A DNA stretch of 64,000 nt from Kuafuiihalomonas sp964473255 (GTDB lineage Bacteria > Myxococcota > Kuafuiibacteriia > Kuafuiibacteriales > Kuafuiibacteriaceae): positions 1 to 64,000 of the forward strand of contig CAYYOT010000003.1 in NCBI GenBank assembly GCA_964473255.1. Reading direction: 5' to 3'. Below are positions 1-7,018 of the stretch, in pieces. Both the position numbers and the translations under genes were made by a program. The notes beneath the pieces were generated by a model. It saw only the letters and a program-made list of their open reading frames with translations. It had not been told where the DNA came from and did not search any database. Numbering within the stretch: position 1 is the stretch's first letter; the number at the start of each line of letters is the position of its first letter.

Positions 1-898
1 CGTGGGCGACGACGCCTTCGATGGCTGCGATGTCGTCGGCGGTCGCCGTATCGGGTCGTGCGAGCACGAACTTGGAGTTGAAGACGTCGAGGCCCTTGTT
101 TTCCATGGCCCCCATGTTGAAGTCGTTGACGGCCACGATCATGTAGAGATCGAGGTCGTACTCTCGCCCGAAGCGCTCCTCGTCCCACCGCATCGCTCTC
201 TGGAGGCTGGCCAGCGCGTGTTCGCACTTGTCGAGATTGTCCGGCTCGACCCAGATTTCGATGCGGACGTCGCGGCCGCTCGCGGTCGTGAAGCTGCCGG
301 TGTGCGCGCGAAGATCGCCGGCCACCAGCGCGAACAGATAGCTCGGCTTGGGGAAGGGGTCTTCCCAGACGACCTTGGTGCGCCCGTCCGGGAGTCGGTC
401 CTCGGCGACGCGATTGCCGTTCGACAGCAGCACGGGAAAGCGCTCTCCGTCGGCGATCAGAGTCGTCGTATAGCGCGACATGACGTCGGGGCGGTCGGGG
501 AAGAAGGTGATGCGACGGAACCCCTCGGCCTCGCACTGCGTGCAGAATGTGCCACTGGAGATGTAGAGCCCCGCCAGAGCGGTGTTCTTGTCGGGATGGA
601 TGTGCACGCGGGTGTGAAGCTCGGCGCTCTCCGGAAAATCGGTGATCGATAGGCCTTCAGCGGTGACTTCGAAGCGGCCCGGGTCCAGTGGCTCGCCGTT
701 CAGCTCGATGCCCACCAGCTCGAGCTCGGACCCCGCGAGCTGCAGCGGCCCCGGGCCACCTTCGGGGTTGCGGCGGACCTGCATGCGGCTGGTAACCGTC
801 GTGCGAGATGGGTCGAGTTCGAACTCGAGGTCGACGGTGTCGATGAAGAAGTCCGGCGGGCGGTAGTCCTTACGATACGTGGGCTGCGGCGCGGTCAC
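1..898 (-). CDS. pepN: Aminopeptidase N (M1 family), C-terminally cut by window edge
   Basis: This is the N-terminal 299 residues of an M1 zinc aminopeptidase, which removes N-terminal amino acids from peptides in the cytoplasm. The reading frame on the minus strand has no stop and runs off the left edge. The substrate-binding motif GAMENKGLN is present near residue 257. The frame then reaches VVAH, and the last base is the first base of a Glu codon, so the edge cuts inside the HEXXH zinc motif. The N-terminal region (YRPPDFFIDTVDLEF) matches the beta-sandwich of the bacterial PepN group. Start is taken as GTG at 898; it lies divergent to the next gene with about 30 to 70 bases between them. 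The Shine-Dalgarno is weak. The identification is firm; the catalytic half lies outside the window. Confidence 0.93.
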   Translation of the reverse strand, partial: MTAPQPTYRKDYRPPDFFIDTVDLEFELDPSRTTVTSRMQVRRNPEGGPGPLQLAGSELELVGIELNGEPLDPGRFEVTAEGLSITDFPESAELHTRVHIHPDKNTALAGLYISSGTFCTQCEAEGFRRITFFPDRPDVMSRYTTTLIADGERFPVLLSNGNRVAEDRLPDGRTKVVWEDPFPKPSYLFALVAGDLRAHTGSFTTASGRDVRIEIWVEPDNLDKCEHALASLQRAMRWDEERFGREYDLDLYMIVAVNDFNMGAMENKGLDVFNSKFVLARPDTATADDIAAIEGVVAH

Positions 899-927
899 CG
901 GAGGAACCTATCCCCCCGGCGCCGATC

Positions 928-1932
928 GTGGCATGCAAAAAGTCCGTCCCGCGGAACGAGGAAAGCCCGGTGCTGCGGCTCATGAGCTACAACGTCCGGT
1001 ATTTCGGCCACCAGCATCCGCTGCGGGGGGCCGGTTCAACGCGCCGAGGCATGAAGGCCATCGCCGAGGCGCTCGCCGGTTTGGGGGAGCTCCCCCATGT
1101 GGTTGGCCTGCAGGAGGTGGAGGCTCGATCGTTCCGTTCCTATCGCTCCCATACACCGGGAGAGCCGGAGGAGACGCAGCTGGCGTCGCTTCTTCGCCTC
1201 CTGAACCACACCCTTCACGCGCGGCGCCGAGCTCATCGGTACGCCGCGATGTACTTTCCCGCCCACGCGTATCGATGGGGCGGCATGCACGTGTACACGA
1301 CGGGGCTGGCCCTCCTCGTCCGCGACGATGTCGGCTTCGAGACCGATGCCCGGGTTCGCGACATCACCTTTCGTCGCTCTCATCCTCTCGCCCGCTTCAA
1401 GCAGTCGCGGATCTGCGCCCACCTTCGAGTCACGGCCCCCGACCGGAGTGTGGTGGACGTATTCAACACGCACCTCTCGCTGCCGATGTTCGTCAGCAAG
1501 CACATGCTGAAGACGGAGGGCCGGATGGGGTGGGGCCGAAATCAGATTCAGGAAGCCGAGGCGCTGGTCGACTTCGTGGAAGGTCATCGGGCCTCGGATC
1601 GATATGTGGTCTTCGGCGACTTCAATGCCCAGCCGGGATCGCCGACGTACGAACGCGTCCGGACCGGTCTTCGCGTCACCGATGCGATGGTCGACCAGAC
1701 GGGGCTCGAATCGACCGACCTTCGGCGCCGATGGCCATCGGCCGGCTTCATGGCCCTGCGGATGCGGCTCGACCACGTGTTCGCCGGTCCGGGCCTGCGG
1801 GTCGTCGATGTCGAGGACACCCCGGTCTTCGGGCAGTCCGGTCCGTGGCATGGCCTCTCCGACCACGTACCTCAGCTGGGCCGATTGGAGTCACGGTCGT
1901 CGCCCGAGGACGGTTCCCGAGGGAACTCGTAG
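928..1932 (+). CDS. Endonuclease/exonuclease/phosphatase family protein
   Basis: A 334-residue protein of the EEP (DNase I-like) fold, which hydrolyses phosphodiester or phosphomonoester bonds with a metal. Visible motifs run in family order: MSYNVRYFG (metal-site Asn), VGLQEVEA (catalytic Glu), FNTHLSL, VVFGDFNAQP (the conserved GDFN) and GLSDHVP (catalytic Asp-His near the C-terminus). The substrate cannot be read from sequence. The longest frame begins at GTG 928, but GTG 970 has a GAGGAAA ribosome site at good spacing and may be the true start, giving a protein 14 residues shorter. No signal peptide is evident. The 3' end overlaps the convergent hydrolase gene by about 60 bases. Confidence 0.85.
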   Translation: MACKKSVPRNEESPVLRLMSYNVRYFGHQHPLRGAGSTRRGMKAIAEALAGLGELPHVVGLQEVEARSFRSYRSHTPGEPEETQLASLLRLLNHTLHARRRAHRYAAMYFPAHAYRWGGMHVYTTGLALLVRDDVGFETDARVRDITFRRSHPLARFKQSRICAHLRVTAPDRSVVDVFNTHLSLPMFVSKHMLKTEGRMGWGRNQIQEAEALVDFVEGHRASDRYVVFGDFNAQPGSPTYERVRTGLRVTDAMVDQTGLESTDLRRRWPSAGFMALRMRLDHVFAGPGLRVVDVEDTPVFGQSGPWHGLSDHVPQLGRLESRSSPEDGSRGNS

Positions 1933-2933
1933 CGGCTCGCCCGCGCCATCAGCCACATCGCGACCCGGGGAAAGACGTCCCGCGGCGCCGTTTCGGCCAG
2001 GAGCAGGCCTCCGTGGCCATAGTCCACGTGGCAGCCGTGCGCGCGGCTCAAGACGACCATCTCCTTGTCGGGGCTGCGAGCGCCGGCGAAGGCCGGCTCT
2101 ACCGCCGGGGGAGGGGCAAGCCAGTCCTGTCCTCCGACGATGAAGAGACAGGGCGTCGATACCCCGGCCCAGTCGAGGGGTCTCCCGTCGCGGTCGGTGA
2201 CGCCGCCGACGCGCATCCACTCGACCACCTGCCGAAGAATACAGGCCGGGATGTCCTCGACGAGCGAGCTCAGCAGCTGTGCCGTGGTTCGGGGGGAGAG
2301 ATGGGCCAGGTGAGGGCGGAACCAGCGGGCCACCCGGACGCCGAGCGGGGCCAAGGGGAGGACCCACCAGGCCCACGAACGAAGCGGTAGGTCGAGCTGC
2401 ACGGGGGGCGCAGCCGCGGAAGCCACGAGAGACTCCACTCCCGTGGGCCGGCCAGGGAAGCCGACCGGCGAACCCACGGCGATGAAACCCGCGACCTTCT
2501 CGTGATGCGGACCGGAGGTGGCCTGAAGGATCAGCTGGAGAAGGCCCCCCCAGCTGTGGCCCACCCACAGGACCCGGCGACTATGCGCGTGCTGACATAC
2601 GACCTCGATCGCTTGGGCGACCTCGTGTTCGACCTCGTCATGAGCGCTCCAATCGACGTCGGCGCGGGCGCGAGCCCAACCATGACCGCGGGTTTCCAGG
2701 ATCCAAACGTCGAAGCCTCGATGGCTCAAGTGCCGGGCGAGGCTGCCGCCGGGATCCGTCCCGAAGTCCATGTTGTAGCGGTTGGCGGCCAGGCCGTGGC
2801 AGAGGATGACCGGCTCCTGCCAGCGTCGATCCTCGGCCTCGAGGTGGTGGAGCACGAACGACTGTCCCCGGCCGAGGTCGAATCGAAATCGCTCGGTCGC
2901 ATTGATCTCCGGAAGACGAAAACGGCGCGCCAT
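1872..2933 (-). CDS. Alpha/beta-hydrolase, probable membrane-anchored lipase/esterase
   Basis: A 353-residue alpha/beta-hydrolase. The oxyanion region is ILCHGLAANRYNMD, the nucleophile elbow is GHSWGG, the acid is in the VGGQDW segment and a late His lies in the RAHGCHVDYGH region. The family includes lipases and esterases; the substrate is unknown. The ATG at 2933 has a poor ribosome site. In the same frame just upstream, the codons read as a hydrophobic helix (about VTVLGIAAAILGYGW) with no ATG, GTG or TTG start in that frame. An ATG with a good AGGAG site lies one base out of frame at about 3003. The gene may therefore have lost a membrane anchor through a one-base indel or contain a sequence error. 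It is divergent from pssA and convergent with the preceding gene. Confidence 0.8.
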   Translation of the reverse strand: MARRFRLPEINATERFRFDLGRGQSFVLHHLEAEDRRWQEPVILCHGLAANRYNMDFGTDPGGSLARHLSHRGFDVWILETRGHGWARARADVDWSAHDEVEHEVAQAIEVVCQHAHSRRVLWVGHSWGGLLQLILQATSGPHHEKVAGFIAVGSPVGFPGRPTGVESLVASAAAPPVQLDLPLRSWAWWVLPLAPLGVRVARWFRPHLAHLSPRTTAQLLSSLVEDIPACILRQVVEWMRVGGVTDRDGRPLDWAGVSTPCLFIVGGQDWLAPPPAVEPAFAGARSPDKEMVVLSRAHGCHVDYGHGGLLLAETAPRDVFPRVAMWLMARASRYEFPREPSSGDDRDSNRPS

Positions 2934-3037
2934 CCACCCCGCCGCCCAACCATATCCCAGGATCGCGGCGGCGATCCCCAGGACGGTTACCCATGTGCCG
3001 ATAGTCTCCTGCCTTTCCGACTGCTACGCTACGAAAG

Positions 3038-3853
3038 GTGGTCGCGCGTGACTTGCGCAAGCTGTGGTTCGCGCTCCCCAGCGCATTCACCGTCGCCGGC
3101 GTCTTTTGCGGCTTCTATGCGATCGTCCTTTCGACGGAGGACGGTTCCCCCGCGTTGGGACGTTCGGCGACCGCCATCTTCTTGGCCATGGTCTTCGACA
3201 TGTTCGACGGACGAGTGGCGCGCCTCACCGGGACCCAGTCCGAATTCGGCGTCCAGCTGGACTCTTTGGCCGATCTCGTCTCCTTTGGTGTGGCTCCGGC
3301 CATCGTCGTGTACCGGTGGGCCCTCCAGGACCTGGGGCTGCTCGGATTGGTGGTGGCCTTCGGGTTCGTGGCCTCCAGTGCGCTGCGCTTGGCTCGGTTC
3401 AACGTGGCGGCCCGGAGAGCGGTGGGGCCGGCGAAGTACTTCTTGGGCCTTCCGACCCCTCTCGCAGCGGGGGTCGTGGTGGCGGCGGTCCTCTCGAGCG
3501 ACCCGCGGGCCGTGATCACTCCCGGCGGTCGATTGGCGATCGCGCTCATGATGGTCACGCTGGCCGGTCTGATGGTCTCGAGCATCCACTACCGGACCTT
3601 CAAGAACCTGCGTCCGTCGCGAAAGACGGTCGCGCTCGTCTTCCTGCTGGCCGTCATCGTCGTGGCGCTCGGCCTCAGCTTCGAGCCGAGCATGGCGCTC
3701 GCCGTGGTTCTCGTGGTGTACGTGACCATCGGGCCGCTGGAGGAGGCCTTCCTCTTCCGAAAGCGATGGCTGTCGACGCTGACCCACGATGACGACGAGC
3801 TACCGTCGGAGATCGACTCCGAGCCAGCTCCCCCCGAGTCGCTCCCCGGGTGA
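3038..3853 (+). CDS. pssA: CDP-diacylglycerol-serine O-phosphatidyltransferase
   Basis: This 271-residue integral membrane enzyme transfers phosphatidyl from CDP-diacylglycerol to serine, making phosphatidylserine, the precursor of phosphatidylethanolamine. The CDP-alcohol phosphotransferase signature D-x2-D-G-x2-A-R-x8-G-x3-D-x3-D is complete at residues 54-79. Several hydrophobic helices surround it and the chain ends in an acidic, Pro-rich cytosolic tail. The segment FNVAARRAVGPAKYFLGLPTP after the motif is characteristic of the PssA subgroup rather than PgsA. Start is GTG 3038, preceded by GAAAG. The gene is divergent from the hydrolase with about 100 bases between them; the histidine-phosphatase gene converges on its 3' end with no gap. 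No psd gene is visible in the window. Confidence 0.9.
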   Translation: MVARDLRKLWFALPSAFTVAGVFCGFYAIVLSTEDGSPALGRSATAIFLAMVFDMFDGRVARLTGTQSEFGVQLDSLADLVSFGVAPAIVVYRWALQDLGLLGLVVAFGFVASSALRLARFNVAARRAVGPAKYFLGLPTPLAAGVVVAAVLSSDPRAVITPGGRLAIALMMVTLAGLMVSSIHYRTFKNLRPSRKTVALVFLLAVIVVALGLSFEPSMALAVVLVVYVTIGPLEEAFLFRKRWLSTLTHDDDELPSEIDSEPAPPESLPG

Positions 3854-4465
3854 TCAGCCCAGGTGGCCGACCTCGCCCCAGGTCTGCAGGTGAAAGCGGT
3901 CGTCGCGATGTTCGAAGGTATGGATCGCGCAGTTGCGGGTGCGAAAGCCGACGTATGCGCGGTCGACGGGGAGTTCCAGCACGTGACGAAAGAACAGGCC
4001 GATGAGCCCACCGTGGGCGACGACGGCGAGGGTCCGTCCGGGGTGACGCCGCACGAAGTCCGACATGGCTTGCACCGCGCGCGCCGTGACTTCGGCCCGG
4101 GTCTCGCCTTCGGGGGGTCGGCCGGTGAACCACACCGGTTCCGGCGCCGGCAGGTCACGGAAAAGGGCGGTGAGTTCTTCCCAGGTTCGGCCTTCGTACC
4201 GGCCAAATCCCATCTCGCGCAGTCGAGGATCGAGCTGGACCTCGCGGCCGACCCGGTCGGCGAGGATCTCCGCGGTCGCCCGAGCACGTCCGAGATCGCT
4301 GGCGTAGATGTGGTCGATCCCGCGATTCACGAGTGCGTCCGCCGTCGCCCGAGCCTGGTCGAGACCCTTGGCCGTGAGTTCGCTGTCCGAGTGTCCTTGA
4401 ATGCGGCCCTCGGCGTTGAACGCCGTCTCTCCGTGACGCACGACGAGGAGACGGGTGGTCGTCAT
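3854..4465 (-). CDS. Histidine phosphatase (phosphoglycerate mutase-like)
   Basis: A 203-residue histidine phosphatase. The phospho-acceptor motif VVRHGETAFN places His11 as nucleophile. The chain continues with GRIQGHSDSELTAKG, an acidic REMGFGRYEG segment and a second catalytic His in VVAHGGLIG. This branch contains cofactor-dependent phosphoglycerate mutases, alpha-ribazole phosphatase and broad phosphatases, and sequence alone does not separate them; the short length favours a phosphatase. Its ATG overlaps the stop of the upstream aminotransferase (ATGA), so the two are translationally coupled. It is the last gene of a minus-strand run that begins with the gamma-glutamyltransferase. Confidence 0.85.
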   Translation of the reverse strand: MTTTRLLVVRHGETAFNAEGRIQGHSDSELTAKGLDQARATADALVNRGIDHIYASDLGRARATAEILADRVGREVQLDPRLREMGFGRYEGRTWEELTALFRDLPAPEPVWFTGRPPEGETRAEVTARAVQAMSDFVRRHPGRTLAVVAHGGLIGLFFRHVLELPVDRAYVGFRTRNCAIHTFEHRDDRFHLQTWGEVGHLG

Positions 4466-5784
4466 GCGGGAGACTCCAAGAGATCGAAGGCGCGCTGCAG
4501 TCGCGCCTGGACGCTTTCGCAGTCTGCGAGCGAAGCTACCCCGACACTCGCCCGGAACCATGGAAGCTCGGTCTCGAAGCCAAAAGCGCGAAAGGGAACC
4601 AGAGCGATGCCCGCATGCTCGAGGATGTGGTTGCGCACGTCTTCGGTCGTCTCGAGGCGTTGACCGGCCCGCGTCGTCCAGCCGGCGAGATCGAGCTTGA
4701 TCGACAGGTAGATCGCGCCTTGGGGCGCGATGCAGTCCACCGGCCAGCCCCGAGCCCGGTGGTGCTGGACGCCTTCGGCGATCCGCGCGAGTCGGTCGCG
4801 CACCGCCGTCCGCATCCGGGAGGTGTAGTCGGCCAAGACGTCCTCGCGACCCAGGAGCCGGCCGGTCGCCACCTGCTCGGCGCGGGGCGCCCAGGCTCCG
4901 ACGTGGGCGAGGATGGGCACCATCTTGCGCATGACGTCGGCGGGACCGACGCACCACCCGACCCGCAATCCCGTGGCCGCGTAGCCCTTCGAGATGCCGT
5001 CGGCGAAGAAGGTGTAGTCCGCCATCTCGGGAAAGAGCGCGACGGGGGTTTGGTGGGTAGCGCCGTCGAACGTCAGGGTCCAGTAGACCTGGTCGTACAA
5101 CAGATAGAGCGGCCGCTCCCCGGTTCCCCGACGCCGCCGGTTCTCCTCGAGGATGAGCTCGCATATCCCCCGAAGGTCGTGTTCCCGGATCACGGTGCCC
5201 GTCGGATTCTGCGGCGAATTGAGGCAGACGAGACGGGCGCTGCTCAGATGGGGAGCGATCGTATCCGGGCCGATGAAGAAGCGAGAGGCCTCGTCGGTTT
5301 CCACTGCGACCGCAGTTCCGCCGACGACGCGGGTGTAGTGGTCGTTGTTCCAGGACGGAAGTCCGAAGACCACGCGGTCTTCCCGGTCGACGACCGAGGC
5401 AAACGCCCCGAAGATCGCGGGCCGGGCGCCGCTGCACATCAGGATCGACTCCAACGGGTAGGAGAGCCCGAGGCGCGTGCGGTAGTGGTCCTGAACAGCC
5501 CGTCGACACCCGACGACTCCGGGAGCGGGCGGATAGTTGGTCTCGCCGTCCCGGACGGCGCTGGTGAGCTCGGCCGCCAGCATGTCCGGGATCGGAAACT
5601 CGGTGCTGCTGAAGTCGCCGACCGTGAGGTTCAGGATGTCCTCACCCGCCTGGATCCGTTCACGGACTTGGTAGGCGATGGTGAGGATCTCGCTCGTCGT
5701 CATCGACTCGGCGAACCGCGAGAGCGGGCGCGGGTCGGCCAGGAGGTCCCGCATTCGGTCGCTCACGTCTCGGTCGACCTTCAC
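4462..5784 (-). CDS. Class I/II pyridoxal-phosphate aminotransferase
   Basis: A 440-residue fold-type I aminotransferase. It carries the expected PLP contacts: NSPQNPTG with Asn193, the YDQVYW segment with Asp231, the Schiff-base lysine in DGISKGYA (Lys266), and the following Arg in GLRVGW. An N-terminal segment FSSTEFPIPD and the NYPPAPG segment fit the aspartate aminotransferase-like branch. The amino donor is not determined. Start is chosen at GTG 5784 because a strong GGAGGAG site precedes it and because it overlaps the stop of the upstream lipoprotein gene (GTGA). The 3' end overlaps the histidine phosphatase in the same way. Confidence 0.88.
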   Translation of the reverse strand: MKVDRDVSDRMRDLLADPRPLSRFAESMTTSEILTIAYQVRERIQAGEDILNLTVGDFSSTEFPIPDMLAAELTSAVRDGETNYPPAPGVVGCRRAVQDHYRTRLGLSYPLESILMCSGARPAIFGAFASVVDREDRVVFGLPSWNNDHYTRVVGGTAVAVETDEASRFFIGPDTIAPHLSSARLVCLNSPQNPTGTVIREHDLRGICELILEENRRRRGTGERPLYLLYDQVYWTLTFDGATHQTPVALFPEMADYTFFADGISKGYAATGLRVGWCVGPADVMRKMVPILAHVGAWAPRAEQVATGRLLGREDVLADYTSRMRTAVRDRLARIAEGVQHHRARGWPVDCIAPQGAIYLSIKLDLAGWTTRAGQRLETTEDVRNHILEHAGIALVPFRAFGFETELPWFRASVGVASLADCESVQARLQRAFDLLESPA

Positions 5785-6125
5785 GAGGCTCCTCCTCCCG
5801 CCGTGGGCTCCGGCCCCGTCGTATCGTCTCGAGGGTCGGGCGCCGGGGGCAGGGGATCGTCGGTGAGCCCGCAGAGGTGACGTTCGCCCAGCTCCAGGGC
5901 GCGGCAGCTGCAGCTGTCCAGCAGATCCTCGCAGGTCTCTTCGTCGGCCGACGTGGGTTGGCGGCCGTTGGCGTTGTTGTCGACGCGGATCTCGCACGCC
6001 CGCTGTTCGTTTGGGCTGGCCGAGCACTCGCATATTCTCTGCGCGAGGGTCCGGCACGGCCCCTCGCACCCGGTTCCCAACCCGAGTACGCCCAAGAAAC
6101 CCACGATGAGCCGCGCCTTCGGCAC
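5781..6125 (-). CDS. Small cysteine-rich lipoprotein, function unknown
   Basis: About 114 residues. The N-terminus KARLIVGFLGVLGLGTGC is a short basic then hydrophobic stretch ending at a probable lipidation cysteine, followed by a Cys-rich region with about nine further cysteines and a Pro/Asp-rich tail. No family was recognised. The spacing of the cysteines suggests disulfide bonding in the periplasm. The lipobox is slightly atypical because the -3 residue is Gly. Start is placed at GTG 6125, with ATG 6191 as a longer alternative. The gene overlaps the aminotransferase start by four bases, so coupling is likely, although a lipoprotein and a cytosolic enzyme have no obvious joint role. Confidence 0.65.
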   Translation of the reverse strand: MPKARLIVGFLGVLGLGTGCEGPCRTLAQRICECSASPNEQRACEIRVDNNANGRQPTSADEETCEDLLDSCSCRALELGERHLCGLTDDPLPPAPDPRDDTTGPEPTAGGGAS

Positions 6126-6193
6126 CGACGGACGGTTTCCAGAAACAGGCCGTCCCGGGCAAGTACAAAGACCGGCACCGGTCGATCGCAAAC

Positions 6194-7018
6194 TCAGCGG
6201 TGGCCGAGGCTGTGGAGGGCGCGGATGTACTGCGGGTGCTGGGGCACGTAGGTGAGGGCCAGCTGGAGGTGACGGCGGGCGGCAGCAACGTTGCCGACCG
6301 CGGCTTCTTTGAGCGCTTCTTGATAGAGGAGTTCCGCCTGCTGGATCGCCGGATCGACCGGCGTCGAACCCGCGAAGGCGTCGGTTCTCGCCTTTTCGCG
6401 CACGGGCCGGTTCATGACCCGAGGCCGAAAGGTCGACGTGGCGCGCTGCCGTTCGCCCATGCCCATGACCGAAGCGGCTCCGGTGTTCGACGGGCGAACC
6501 CGGTGCCCTGGGGCTTCGGGAGCGCCGCGAACCGTGGGGACGGGCGCCGGACCGGCGGTGCGAGCGGGGGGCGGCGGGTCGACCACGTCGACCGAATCGA
6601 GGTCGACCGACTCGGTCAGCCCGACCTGCGGGAGGTTCATGCTGCTCTCGTACGCGATGTCGGCCAGCGAACGGTCGTCGAGCTCGATGTCGAGGTCGAT
6701 GGAGTCCTCCGCTTTCGCCGTCGGCTCGACCCGCGGGAGGGGCGTTCCCTGAATCGTGGGGATCGCGGACGGCTGCGGCGTTCGAATGCCGGCTCTCTCG
6801 GGTGTGACCGGAGGCGCTACCGAAGGTGGGGCCGGAGGCGGCACGGGTGGGGATGATGGTCCATCCGCTGGGCCCTCGAGCACCAGATCCTGAGCGAGAT
6901 CGTCCTCCTCGTCCGGAGATCGGTCGGCCGCGACAAGCTCACCGTCTTCGGTGAGGACGAAATCCGGCTGCGTCGCGCTCGGCGGCGGTGGCTTTCGCGA
7001 TCGCGCCACGGACTTCAC
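6194..7018 (-). CDS. Proline-rich protein with C-terminal TPR-like segment
   Basis: A 274-residue protein without a signal peptide. The first two thirds are low-complexity, rich in Pro, Ala, Asp and Glu, and probably disordered. The last about 60 residues (PAIQQAELLYQEALKEAAVG and the following helix ending in PQYIRALHSLGH) look like one or two tetratricopeptide helix pairs. No enzymatic motif is present. Such disordered proteins with a TPR tail are common in Myxococcota as scaffold proteins, but no specific role can be given. Its ATG overlaps the stop of the gamma-glutamyltransferase gene (ATGA), so it is the second gene of that operon. Confidence 0.7.
   Translation of the reverse strand: MKSVARSRKPPPPSATQPDFVLTEDGELVAADRSPDEEDDLAQDLVLEGPADGPSSPPVPPPAPPSVAPPVTPERAGIRTPQPSAIPTIQGTPLPRVEPTAKAEDSIDLDIELDDRSLADIAYESSMNLPQVGLTESVDLDSVDVVDPPPPARTAGPAPVPTVRGAPEAPGHRVRPSNTGAASVMGMGERQRATSTFRPRVMNRPVREKARTDAFAGSTPVDPAIQQAELLYQEALKEAAVGNVAAARRHLQLALTYVPQHPQYIRALHSLGHR

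Noticed and set aside
879..2390. Open frame of 503 codons across the endonuclease-like and hydrolase genes
   Set aside because: Arg/Pro/Gly-rich translation typical of an out-of-frame reading; the two overlapping genes have clear catalytic motifs.
5785..6288. Upstream extension of the aminotransferase frame to 6288
   Set aside because: The frame before GTG 5784 is low-complexity and overlaps the lipoprotein gene; the strong ribosome site and GTGA overlap point to 5784.
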